DNA of 64,000 nt. Source: Lunularia cruciata. Lineage: Eukaryota > Streptophyta > Marchantiopsida > Lunulariales > Lunulariaceae. Made by a program: the position numbers and the translations under genes. Below, piece after piece: positions 35,139 through 45,790 of the stretch. Where the stretch lies: contig OX419759.1 of NCBI GenBank assembly GCA_948567375.1, positions 33,829,493 through 33,893,492 of the forward strand, read 5' to 3'. The first letter of the stretch is position 1, and each line of letters starts with the position of its first letter. Under the pieces are notes generated by a model. It ran no database searches and had not been told where the DNA came from. It saw nothing but the letters and a program-made list of their open reading frames with translations.

Positions 35139-35531
35139 TACATGCAAATTGGAGAGGAACTTGACCCAGTCTCGCAATGGGCTGCATGAATTTGGCAACT
35201 TCTGCGAAATGTTTTCATCTACCAAGGAATCACCTCATGTGCACAGAACTCCGAAAAGGTGGTCCCGGAAGATGGACAGTGCCGCGTACAAGATCTAAAT
35301 CCTCAAAGTGAGATTTAATTCCTCACAGGAGTTGCATACATAAGTTGTGCATCGAGCTTTCTAAGAGTACCGCAGGTTTTCATGCTAATCAGCGTGCGAA
35401 TCATACTGTGGCGAACCACAATGCCCAGCTGTGGTGCATGCAACCAGGCCTAGCAAGAATCTGGAATCGTGGGACTTCTTCCGTTAAGTTGTCGTGAAGC
35501 ACTTCTGAGGGACATAGCATTCCTGAGTACC
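35139..35531 (+). repeat. Duplicated exon-bearing fragment, copy 2
   Basis: Counterpart of 26666-27062. Here the first part reads CKLERNLTQSRNGLHEFGNF then CEMFSSTKESPHVHRTPKRW, open to 35298. After the acceptor (taccgcag ending 35375) comes ANHNAQLWCMQPGLARIWN, ending at a TGA at 35495-35497. The Cys-pair exons that precede copy 1 are not present upstream here. Confidence 0.6.
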
Positions 35532-36203
35532 TGTTGGCCGTTTATGAAATATTTTCCGCCCCTGGGGCAGCGGATCACCCTGTGTGCTGGCGAGAGCCCT
35601 GAAACTTATTTCAAAAGTACAGGTTAAGATGAAAGTGGAGCTCAAAGGAATGCCAATTGGGGAAATGGACACGTGCTGCTTGAGTTGATTCGATGATAAC
35701 AGGGAGGTATGTTTTGGCGCGGTATATAGTTCCGTACACTTGCCTGCATCGAGACCGTAAGGATCATAGGGTATATACGTTTGACGATGTTGCCATCTAC
35801 AGAGTTACGGTGGTGTTACATAGAGAACTGGAGAACTTTACTGTTAATCATTTACTATCCTGTGACAACTTTAGTATTCCTTTTTTGGGCAGGATGTTTC
35901 CTGGTACGCCTTCTCGGATTTGGATGCGTTGGAATTTAAAGAAGTGAGACATTTGTGACAGAGAACTCTACAAGAAAACGTACATTGTACTTCTTTATCT
36001 TTATCATGTCGGTCTCATGCTCGTATAGACGCGTTGTGAAGCTTGATGATGCAAAGAAAGGCAAAGGCAGTTGCACTGACCATGAGGAAATGAGTCAAAA
36101 TCTTCGACGTCCTAAAAGCTTGCTCTCAGCTCCGCACACCAGAAAAGTAAATCAAAGGGGATCTTTTTTCACTCGATTGTATACGATGTAACTGCAGGTA
36201 TGT

Positions 36204-36632
36204 TTGTTGATATACAGCATACTGTGCATAACTCGCTCACAGTATATAGGTCAACGGGGGTTAGCCGGTACCTCGGAACGTGCCTCTCACACGAAAGAAC
36301 AGCACTTTGCCAGGATCACAAGCTATTTGAAATTTCGAATGGAAGAGGTCTCTCTTGGTTTCTCCCGACTCAAATTCAAATCGCAGTTCAAACTTAAATC
36401 GAGCTTCTCAATCCGTCACCCCTCCATAAATTGCGATAGGCTTAAGAGACGGAAGCGCTCTATCTACGATACTCGGAAGGACTTCGATCTTCTGTCCGCA
36501 AGTTCGCCCATCGCTGGTGAGAAAGAAGCGGCTGGTTCAGACGCGTCTATTCCCTCCATTTCTCTCCCGAGATTATTCACGTTGATTGAACTTCAGTCAC
36601 TCTACTGGTCGTGGTTGCTGATACCTCAATAA
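36204..36632 (+). CDS. 142-codon ORF, unrecognised
   Basis: One of the longest uninterrupted plus-strand ORFs in the central region. It contains a Lys/Arg/Ser-rich middle (SRLKFKSQFKLKSSFSIRHP) and an acidic-to-hydrophobic C-terminus ending YWSWLLIPQ. A Met at the MEEVSLGF position is an alternative start. No domain, signal peptide or splice support was recognised, and it may be chance. Confidence 0.22.
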   Translation: MLIYSILCITRSQYIGQRGLAGTSERASHTKEQHFARITSYLKFRMEEVSLGFSRLKFKSQFKLKSSFSIRHPSINCDRLKRRKRSIYDTRKDFDLLSASSPIAGEKEAAGSDASIPSISLPRLFTLIELQSLYWSWLLIPQ

Positions 36633-36639
36633 AACAATA

Positions 36640-38900
36640 TTGGCTCTCCGTGTGAGGGATCGGACCAGAGCGAAGTCAGAGGAGTCTGATGTGCATTTTA
36701 ATCTTTTGACCTCGAAGCTTAATTGGATTCGGGTCCTTAGTGCCAAATTCGTCATCACATGCACTTCTTTCTATGTGCCGAAGAGCTGTAACACAGATCA
36801 ATTTGCAGGCTAGTTGGACATGGCCAACTACTCCGACATTTTCTTTCTTTTCTTAATATTAACATAATGGAGGAAGAAGTACTTAATTTCCACCAGAGTG
36901 ATCTTGATAGTCGTCTGTTTTGTGGAATAATTGTATAATATCATGTGTATCTGTTCTCGATAGTTTCAATTTCCGAATATGACTGTTTTATTGAAACCTT
37001 CGATTCTGGAACTTGTCTGTCACCTGCAGTTTGTAGATGTCCGTTTTAGATTCGTGCTAAAGGTCTGGGAGCACATTATCCTGGCTTGGAGCATGAAGAC
37101 ATAATGTTCTTGATCTGCCGCCTGTGTGTCTACAAATTGAATTCATTTTGAACAAAAATATTGATACCATTCTAACCAAAAATCAGAACAAACTGTCATT
37201 CGTTTCTCATGCATAGTCGAGTTCACACCTTGACAAGTTGGTCTGTATATGTTCATTTTGAGTAACGCTGATCCCTTGAGAGAGCACAACTGGTCTCATC
37301 CCCAATGTTTGGATTTAGAGATAGAGGCTGGAGCGAATGTTAAAATACCGTTTTGGCTCGCGCATGATCTGTGTCAGAGGAACTTTGTCTCTATTAAGCT
37401 GCCGTACTTTTCCAATGAAAGCTAGTGCTGATGAGGATGTCCAGCATTCTCATTATCGCAGTATATAGCTAGCAGTAATTGTTTTTGCGATTGACGAAAT
37501 CAATGTACTGTGTATCAGGCTTCCAACATTTCACGGATTAGAGTGTGATACAGGGGAGGATCACGTATGCGTAGCAGTCAGCTTTTTAGTGAGTTCCAGT
37601 CATTAGTGAAGAGTTTACAGTGACGTATCTAAAGTAGTCGCACAATTGCACTTCGTATGCTTGCTTCAGGCTGTTCTAACGGAACGTAATTACCCGTTTG
37701 GTCTTGCAGGGTTAGGAAGGTGTTGTCCTTACTTCTACGAGTTAGGTTTGAGGTTATCTGCAAAGTAAGACTTCCTTTCCGATATGGGCACTCTACCTTG
37801 ATTTAAGCCATTTGTTCCAGCATGTGATTGGCAGCCTTTGTCGAGCATAGCAATGTGTCAATCGCTTTGACTGATTACAGATTTTCAGACCCCACACTAG
37901 GATCGTTTTAACTGTACGCTACAAGGAAATGCTGTGCAAGGCTTACACGTTTGCTCTTACCACATCTCACGTTAGACCAAAGATTCGGTTTTGAACATGA
38001 GCTTCAACAAAATGAGCTTCTAAGACGAACTTTTACAAGTTGTGTTGCAGGAGAAGTCTCGGTCAGTAGTAAGAGAATGGAACTTGAAACCGTAAGCGTT
38101 AGATCAGGAAGGTATCCCTTCTGATATATATTGCCTTTATGACGCTACGGTGGCGCGCTTCCCTGTGTATTGATCTGGTCATACAGGGTACTCGAGGCAC
38201 TAAATGTGTGGATATTCAAGTGCTTTGAGATATCATGATAGCAGAGTACGTTGAAAATGTTGTAAGAGAGCTTAATAGTGGAAACAGTACGAGATGATAA
38301 CGTTGTTTCGACACCTGACACCTCTCATCGTTATTTCTCTACTCACCAAGAGGGGAAGCATTCCTAGCCTGAGGCTCTCCTGTAGACTTGTCTTGGTAGA
38401 GAGTGGTGTGTCTACGAACGTCCTCAAATCAGGAGCATCCAGTTTGATCGAACGGTGGCATATGTTAGCCTTTTGTAACAAGTACGACAGATGGAAACCT
38501 CGGGTGAGAACATTGACGTTAATTTTACTCCCATTTGTACAGTTCGGAATTGGCTGCAGCAGTAGTCACAGCAAATTGTTAGCTTGCACTTTCATAGCCG
38601 TTTGGTACATTACTTATCATGATGAGGCATTAGGTTTGCTGTTTGAACTGGTCAGAACTTCGTGCAGGATACAGGAGCTTGCGAGTCGCTGAAATATTAT
38701 TGAATGTTTTGGAGGAGAAACAGTAGACTTCCATTGGCTTCAGTAATCCCCGGTCTAGATCCAACGTAGGTACATCATGTGGACTGGCTCAAGTACAATC
38801 TAAAGAATTGTTTCTCATACCCTTCAGCATGCACTGCTGTCATAGTCACGCATAGCAACCGTCCTTTTGATTGCGATATTTAACCTTGTGCCTTTGGAAA
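36640..38900. other. Gap, no supported gene
   Basis: Balanced composition and only short ORFs; the longest is 132 codons on plus at 38294-38692, without motif and overlapped by a minus ORF. It follows the LRR...COR relic in its direction of transcription and could hold its 3' flank. Confidence 0.35.
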
Positions 38901-38939
38901 AGGTCGCAATATCTAACCCGAAGTTGTGGTTCAAGCTTC

Positions 38940-39960
38940 TCACTCATGCAGGACCAGGCCTCGTTCATTTGAGTGCGTGTCAACTCTCGGGTTGGAACGT
39001 CTGCGCAATGAAGTTGGCAATCCCAATAGGTAGGGCTGCCTCAAGATCGGCAAGCTCTGGTACAACTTGTCCCAAGCCACAGTCACCTGGAGCCCCGCCT
39101 TCAAGCTGTATACTAGGATCGTGAAAGACATGACAGAGATGCGCGTCAAACTACTCCTTGTTTGCTTTCGTTACAGTCAGCTCAAAGCCTTCCTGGCCCT
39201 CAACAATATGATTTCCAGTCGCGGACGGGTATCCCCAACAATACAGTCCCAGTGGCTTCATGCAGTTTGGTCACATCGTGCTTTGTAAAGTAGGGGCGTC
39301 TCTGTGTGACGGCTTGTGCCAACCAGTCACTGAAACCACGGTGCAATCTACCTTGGACGTGATAGACGCTACAGTTGTCTGCACCTTGAATGGAGATTAT
39401 GTCGCCTGGTTGCTCCTTTACTTTTAACACATGTTGCTGAACGTCTTTCACCCGAGAGTGTACCCTATCCAATTTATTCTCCATTCTTTCATCGTCTGAA
39501 TCAAAACACAATCTGAACAAGAAACACCTCATGCAGCAGCACGGCTGGCTTGAATTTCGACGTTTCTTAGTGTGGAACTCGACCCAGAATGGACCTGGGA
39601 TTCAGGTTCAGCCGATGCTTCTCCAATGGAGAGAGGCTTTTCACACATTCAGTTCGAAGGATGCTCAAGTTCAAACAACCCCGGGACACCCTTTAGAGGA
39701 ATAACAGAAAGTCCTTGTCTCAACGATGATATTAATCCTGACATACTGTCTTGCAGCGTCTAAGGTCTTCTACTTCGATCCTTTGACTACGATGTCCACA
39801 TGATTTTGCAAAACTTCATGGCGTTGACGTTGTTCCACAATGAACGTTGCCGTTCATGGTGAACTGAATGTAGCCCCGAGAGCACGCACGTCCTTGAGCT
39901 TTATCCGCAGAGTAATCTAGTACGCACAACAAGAAATCATACGCTATTGTGAAAAGCACC
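38940..39960 (-). pseudogene. C-terminal part of a COR-domain protein, decayed
   Basis: Read on the minus strand from 39960 downward, the frame gives ALGATFSS, a stop, then RHEVLQNHVDIVVKGSK. After a shift come SSKGCPGVV and ECVKSLSPLEKHR. A 110-codon open stretch (39532-39200) has a coiled-coil-like DRVHSRVKDVQQHVLKVKEQ. Further down is KAGLQVTVAWDKL with ELADLEAALP in an adjacent frame. This order matches, from memory, the region following the COR domain in LRR-Roc-COR-type plant proteins (GATY block, xxDVLVxxSK, CVKxLTP, KAGxHV). Several stops and shifts are present, so it is broken or misassembled. Confidence 0.55.
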
Positions 39961-40271
39961 AGAAGTACAAGTCTCTTTAACTCTATTTGAATCTCAATAC
40001 ACAGGCGTGAGTACTGTGGATAACATTATATTCCTGGTACCCTACTAGAACCTTCTTTCAGCGTACCTTTCATAAACCACTTTCGTATACAGTTGATAAT
40101 TATGGCCTTGCGTCTGAGTAAGATTGTTAAGTCGTCTGATTATTCACATGTATACATTAGCTATGGTATTTGGAACTAACTGGGAGACCAGGACATGCAC
40201 ATAACTTCGGTCTTGGAAAGCGAAATTACAATAAGATTAATCAGGACGATCAGTGATGTGTTACGGTTTAC

Positions 40272-40526
40272 CTGTAGCCGAGCAAAACAGGCGGAAGGCA
40301 GCGATGTACTCCGGTCTTGGCACTGCAATCTAAAACCCAAGTAGTGATTCTCGCTGGTGGTCGTGGTGGTCGCAGAACTCCATGACGGTCGGAGATCAGT
40401 ACCCGTTTTACCTTTGCGGACAATGTGTGGGATGAAGAATTGGGTTTTGCCTGGCTCATTGACACCATCTTCTCTGAAACTCAAATCTACTTTTACCAGC
40501 AGAGTTTTGAGATTCTCCATGCTCAC
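40272..40526 (-). pseudogene. COR-domain exon
   Basis: Encodes MENLKTLLVKVDLSF, then KTQFFIPHIV, then HYLGFRLQCQDRSTSL and CFARLQ, ending at a splice donor (cag/gtaaac, exon end 40272). FFIP...YLGxRLQC.D...F.RLQ is the hallmark I know from the COR part of plant LRR-Roc-COR-like proteins. The segment is open, but upstream (40527-40695) the continuing sequence is in a different frame (YLNQDLLAYLLWNK). It sits 1.3 kb beyond the LRR region in the same direction, consistent with one ancestral gene. Confidence 0.6.
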
Positions 40527-40539
40527 TTGTTCCTTTTAG

Positions 40540-41800
40540 ACCGCATTTTCCGGTCAATAATAGGTTGTAGGATTTGTTCCATAACAAATACGCCAATAAA
40601 TCCTGATTCAGGTATCCACATGCATTGACACGACCATGAGGTTGTGCTTGAAAGTTCTGTCCGCTTGGATAGTATGCTATGTCACAGAGATCCACACATC
40701 AGACTAGTCAGAACTTCCACCGGAGCGATGCTTCAATAACATGAAAGCCACTGCATTACATGTAAGATATAGAAGTTCAGAAGCATGTCATGCAATGGGT
40801 ATTCGCCAAAAGGTTTGAAGTCGAGTTTATATAATCTATAAATATGAGTACGAAGTAAGGACATTGGCCGTATGAAGTCTCGCAGTAGTGCAGAAACAAA
40901 TCAAACATTAACAGACTGTCAGAGAATCCAGAGGAGAGCATCAAGCCCAGGCATCATTTTAATACTTCATCTATCTCACTTCAGCGAATGAATAAGAATT
41001 TTGACGTCAAACATTATAAACAGTGTATAATCTGAAACCCAAGAATAAAGCATAAGAAGTTCACGTCACGTTAAAATAGGAGTTCAGATTCTCGTAAATA
41101 TAATATCATGGTAAAAGCTCGTTTTCTAGCTCGGTTGCGAGGAACTCCTAAGATCGGTACGTTAATAATAGTCTCTGGGAGGCGTGATAAGCTTTTTGCG
41201 TTGTCCATTTTTTTCCACATCCTATCCTATAGGAACCCTAATACTTTGCTAACCGACAGCCAAAGCTGGTGAACCTTGTTACTCACGAATTTTCAGTATG
41301 ATTGTGACATTGTAATCTAACCACTAGTACCCATGCCAACTAAAAGTACACATATGTGATTTCCATTCTTGTCTTGATCCAAGCAAACAGAATTTCGATA
41401 TTCAATATAATTATGACATTGTCACAATTTAAAATGATTAATACCAATACAAACTACAAAAAATCTTTTCAACTTTCAATTTTATCATTATAGTAACTAT
41501 AATAATTAGTGCGGATATAAAATATAATTAACCCCCTTGCAACTTTCACTTTTGTGCCGATCTAAGCTTTCACAAAGATCTTTTAAACCTGAAATAAACA
41601 TTCGTGGACAGTCGAGTTTCCAGACATAAGATACGTTACTAGCTCCATATGATATCTACACTTTGGACGAGACAAGTTTTAACACATCGAATTTCATCAA
41701 ATTCCGAAGACTTAATCATTTGAGCAATCAAAATGTCTGCTGGATTGGAGAATTGTATCGTCTAGCACTGAGTTAAACGGACATAAATCTCAGGAAGTGA
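40540..41800. other. Stretch where a Roc GTPase would be expected
   Basis: Lies between the LRR region and the COR exon. I found no P-loop (GxxxxGK[S/T]) or DxxG motif by eye on the minus strand. From 41290 to 41560 the DNA is markedly AT rich. Either the GTPase exon was lost or replaced, or the gene was never of the full LRR-Roc-COR type. Confidence 0.4.
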
Positions 41801-41808
41801 AAAGAAAA

Positions 41809-43223
41809 TCATAGTCCCTGCATGAGGCGAGCCCCATTGGAAAAGCCAACCCTTTGGGTGTTGAATTTTAGCCTCACACCTTTCAGAATAGCAGAATATG
41901 ACTCAAACTTCGCGTTCCGTGCCAGAGCCGCAGCCCTCGCTCGCCAGCAGTGAACTGATGTCAAAGTAGAATTGACCTGTAATAAACCCATAAGGTGTTT
42001 GGTGAAGTCCTTAGAACTATGTCCTCGAGACCGGAGAACACCAGTTATAGGAAGGTTAACGACGCTGGTGTTATGCCGTAGAGAGCTGAAAATGAACTTC
42101 CATCCACTTTCCGGCACGGGGGATTTTGAGGGAATGTCGAGTCTGTACAGGATGTCATTGACTTTTAATGCTTCGAACACTTTGAGAAGCACTCCCGGAA
42201 AAGGTTCAACGGTGCGAAGATTAATTGATCTTATAGAGCTAACATTGTTTAGACATTCTGCTAGAAATAATGAGAACTCCTCGTCATGATCACTTGCATC
42301 GAGTGTAATGACTGGAACCCTAGAATCCGTTAAAAAAGGAACTCTTTCATTCCTTCCAATCGACATCTGTTTGCAAAGACCGGCCGATATTCCTCCACAC
42401 GCCATCAGTTGTGGTGAAACTAAGATCCTTTGCGGTGTATTCCTTAAACCCGATTTGTTCCAGAGACCCGTTTAGGGTCAAGGGCTGCGGTAGAAACTTT
42501 CCCAGATAGCCAGTCTTCATTTCCAACCGTAGCACCTTAATCGATTGATTGCAGTCGGTTCCCCTGAAGGCACTGAGCAACAACTTGGGCCAGTCCTTCC
42601 TCTTACCGGTGATAGACCATAGCTGGATGCATAGGTACTTAAGATTCGGAGCACACTGCACCAGCGCTTCCGCAAGGACTTTTACCTCCTCCGCATTCAA
42701 TTCGTCTACCTGGTGGAAGCTGACAGCCCTTAGATGAGGAGCGTTGCCGATCACCTTCACTATGTTGTTCGCCATGTTGCCCCCCTGCCACATCCCATAA
42801 ATTTCAAAATCCTCCAGGAAAAGGTTGGACGACAGTTGCTCCAGAAATCCGCCCCTGCGCGCTGAATGGACATTTGTTGCTATTGAAGGTAAATTCATCC
42901 AAAGATTTGCAGTTAGCAAGAGCCGGAAAGAGTTACCGGTGGCCCTCAGTTCCAAATCTCGAGTGAGACAAATCTAACTCTCGGATTTTGCGATTGATAT
43001 CACAGGAACGGGGGTTATCCCCCGTTCCGTCGCGTATTACCTCGAAGGACCGCCAACACGTCACGGACATCATTTGGTAGCTCTTTCTCATTGATATCTC
43101 CTCCCCCGCCTTCCTCTTCCTCGAGATTGCTGGTGGTGCTCGAAGGGTCCTCGCAAGAGATTGGGTAGCTTGTTTTGACCGTCCGCCAGTCGAGGCGCTT
43201 CCATCCTCGTTTAGACCTGCCAT
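41809..43223 (-). pseudogene. LRR protein with two frameshifts
   Basis: Three overlapping open segments read in succession on the minus strand: 43223-42933 (starts MAGLNEDGSAS, basic RKRKAGEE patch, ends IRELDLSHSRF), 42955-42347 and 42405-41809. Adjacent frames differ by one base each time, with joins near 42945 and 42390. The joined product would be about 460 residues. LRR-like periodicity is visible: LEDFEIYG, HLRAVSFHQVDEL, NLKYLCIQLW, SIKVLRLEM, SIRSINLRTV, DILYRLDIPS, NTSVVNLPITG, NSTLTSVHCW, giving about eight irregular ribonuclease-inhibitor-like repeats. It is cytosolic by lack of a signal peptide. The COR relic follows. Single-base shifts suggest a pseudogene or assembly errors. Confidence 0.65.
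43005..43028. repeat. 10-base GC-rich hairpin in LRR gene
   Basis: ggaacggggg, loop ttat, cccccgttcc. It lies in the N-terminal coding part (codons for DGTGDNPRS) without breaking the frame. Confidence 0.92.
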
Positions 43224-43229
43224 GCCCTC

Positions 43230-45240
43230 AAGTAAATTAGATTAAGCTGACACAGTAACGAACCTTCGCAAAGCTGCGAGACACTAGAATTTCAACAACG
43301 CTCTCGTCACCACCACAGAATATGAATGATCTCGTGGTGCTTGTAATACAGACGAAGATTTCGAACAAAAACGAAATATCGTTCTTGGTATGCGCAATCC
43401 TTCACTTCAGATCTGGGGACGGATCTCTTCTGAATCAGTAATATCTACTTCTTTAAAAGAAGAAGCAGTGGGATATCTCCACAACGGACAGTCCGATACA
43501 CTATCAAGCTATCACACTATCGAGGTGACTTACAAATCGGGAATCTCGATATTAGCTCACCAACGAGGACAACAAAACACTACTTTAATGCTGCTGATCA
43601 GGAAACTTCTGCGGTTGGTATACCAGATGATGCAAAAGAGATCCACCACGCCATACATGAGTTTATGTGCATATTACGTATATTCTAGGTTATTGAGCAG
43701 GTGTGGTACGAGTGAGGACCTGATGAAGGAAGCCATGCATGAGACGATAAACTCGCTGTAGCTGAAAACATAGTATTGATGTCATTGAGTTCGATTCTTG
43801 TTCCCAGAGCCGTCCACATCCGATTACAGTAAGACTTTGGTGCAGTCAGGTACCAATGTCATGCTTTGGAATATCCTATCCTATACAGATTCCACTCTAA
43901 AATAAAAACCCCCGCTTTCCCCATTCTTGGCTTGTAATGGTCTTGCTGGCAGTTAAGATCTCGTGTGGGACTTTATATCTGCTATACATGAAGTGATGCA
44001 TGGTCAAGTTTGTTGTCGTAGGGTAGGACGACAATTGAGTACAAGTGCATCTCCATTTGGTGTTTATGCCCTGAGATACTCTACTCATGATATCGTCAGT
44101 CACCTCCAGTTTGATAGAATGGCAGCAGGTGATGAACCGGACACCGTAAAGTGGATTTACAACTCCTGGATGCCATGGGTATTATATGAATGATAGGACT
44201 CTTGTCAGAGAGTCACTGATCATGGTAGCTTCACTTGCACTTGATTACACTTGCACTTGATCACAACTCTAATCAAGTTGTGAGAGTATATAAATAGTCC
44301 CCCGAAGGAAAAGGGAAAGGAGACCAAAGCACAAACCAGTGCATAGGGAACACCGAGCGTAAAGCCAACACAGTAGTACTTTGCACACAGGGATATTGGA
44401 CCATTTTCCAAAATATATATAAAGGCAGAGAGGGAAGTATGGGACAATTGCTGGACACTGATCTCAGACCTAAGTATACAAACACATTATTGACTAGACC
44501 GGTTGTGTTACCCAATAGCACTATCAGTGCCGACGAAGTCATCGTTTGTGTGGCTCTATTAACCTTTTAGCCTGAACGCAATTCTCTATGAACAAGAATT
44601 AACACTCCTAAACTTCCCTAGAACAGCACCCCTATCCAAACAATACAGAGCAAAACAACACATTCAGCACGGATAGTGGAATATGCTAGTCATAACTGGA
44701 ATTTCCCTGAGACGATCATTCTTCAACAAAAGAGAGTTACTGGGAGACGTAATATATGCATTTTATGAACAGAATTTGTTTTTGTTCCACCTGCTTTACA
44801 CAGTCCCTTGCCTACAGAGAATACACCGTACACTCTTGATGTTTCTTGTTGATTCTTATAATATCTACTTCCTAGTGGTTCATGTAAATCCCCTACCGTG
44901 TAAGTCTACAGAAAAACTGTCCATATACTCTCACCAAATGATGTCATCTCTAGTTATTCTTACATCATTTTTTATTTAGTGGAATATTGGTCCCGTGATC
45001 TAGGGTGTGAATCAAATTCAACTAACAACTACAAAGCGGTATATTATGTTTATTGTAATAGATTAATGTATTCTCTGATCTGGGCTCTTTAAAAGTTTTG
45101 GACATTTACATTTTTGCTTCAATTTTTTATTTCCGCTCACTTTCTGCTTTTGATATCTCTATTCTTTCCATTTTGAATTGCAATATCTCTCTATCATCTT
45201 GGTAAACCTTACATTGTCAAGGAATGTATCTTTAATATTC
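43230..45240. other. Gap upstream of LRR relic, no gene
   Basis: The 123-codon plus ORF at 43390-43761 has no motif and no support. A short tandem duplication (acttgcacttgat twice) and an adjacent tcacaact/agttgtga inverted repeat lie at 44225-44285. No promoter element for the LRR relic was convincing. Confidence 0.35.
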
Positions 45241-45249
45241 TGAAATAGC

Positions 45250-45790
45250 ACGACAGTGCAAGGAAGTTATCCGGGAACACTAGAGCATTGGAAGTACCAC
45301 TGACTAGGAAAGCTAAGTAGATAGTCAATTTCACAATCTAGTTAGGATTGCACTTCCAGGGAAGGGTAGTAAGTAGTCAATTATCATCATGAGAGTGACA
45401 ATACCTTTTAGATGAACCAACCTTTGGGATGAAAAAGGCTCTTAGGGGAGAGACGTCTTTGGTGTGAAGTGAACCATCACTATCAAGGAACCCTTTAGAC
45501 TTGATCTTTTGTGAAAGTGATTATTAATTTCTCTTTTTTGTAGTGTGTTACAGTGAGTAACTTTGCCACCCCCTTCTGGGAGTGGTTCTTGCCCAGGAGG
45601 TTAAACAGGCAACAATGGACTAATTGAGACATTGTGATACTTTACCTTCATTTTTAACCATTTCCAACCCATATCCTCAAGGGAACTACATGTTCCCTTG
45701 AGAATATGTAGGATATGAGGATAAAAGGTAAGAACTACATGTTCTTACCTTTTATACTAACTGTACCTTGGCATTGGGTTGTCATTGATT
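45250..45790 (+). repeat. 5' LTR of element B
   Basis: Diagnostic words in order: accatcact, gtgattatta, ttttgtagtgtgtta, tctgggagtggttcttgccc (45576), gaggttaaac and cccatatcctcaaggg (45668). The same order occurs at 50860-51060 (B 3' LTR), 51700-51430 on minus (element C) and 23820-24020 (element A). Confidence 0.65.
45676..45755. repeat. Paired hairpins with the same TACAT loop
   Basis: First: ctcaagggaac, tacat, gttcccttgag (45676-45702). Second: ataaaaggtaagaac, tacat, gttcttaccttttat (45721-45755). All arms are perfect (11 and 15 bases). The sister LTR at 51050-51090 has a simple unpaired sequence here. Confidence 0.97.

Noticed and set aside
43780-43810. gttcgattc, resembling a tRNA B box
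   Set aside because: No cloverleaf partner sequences around it.
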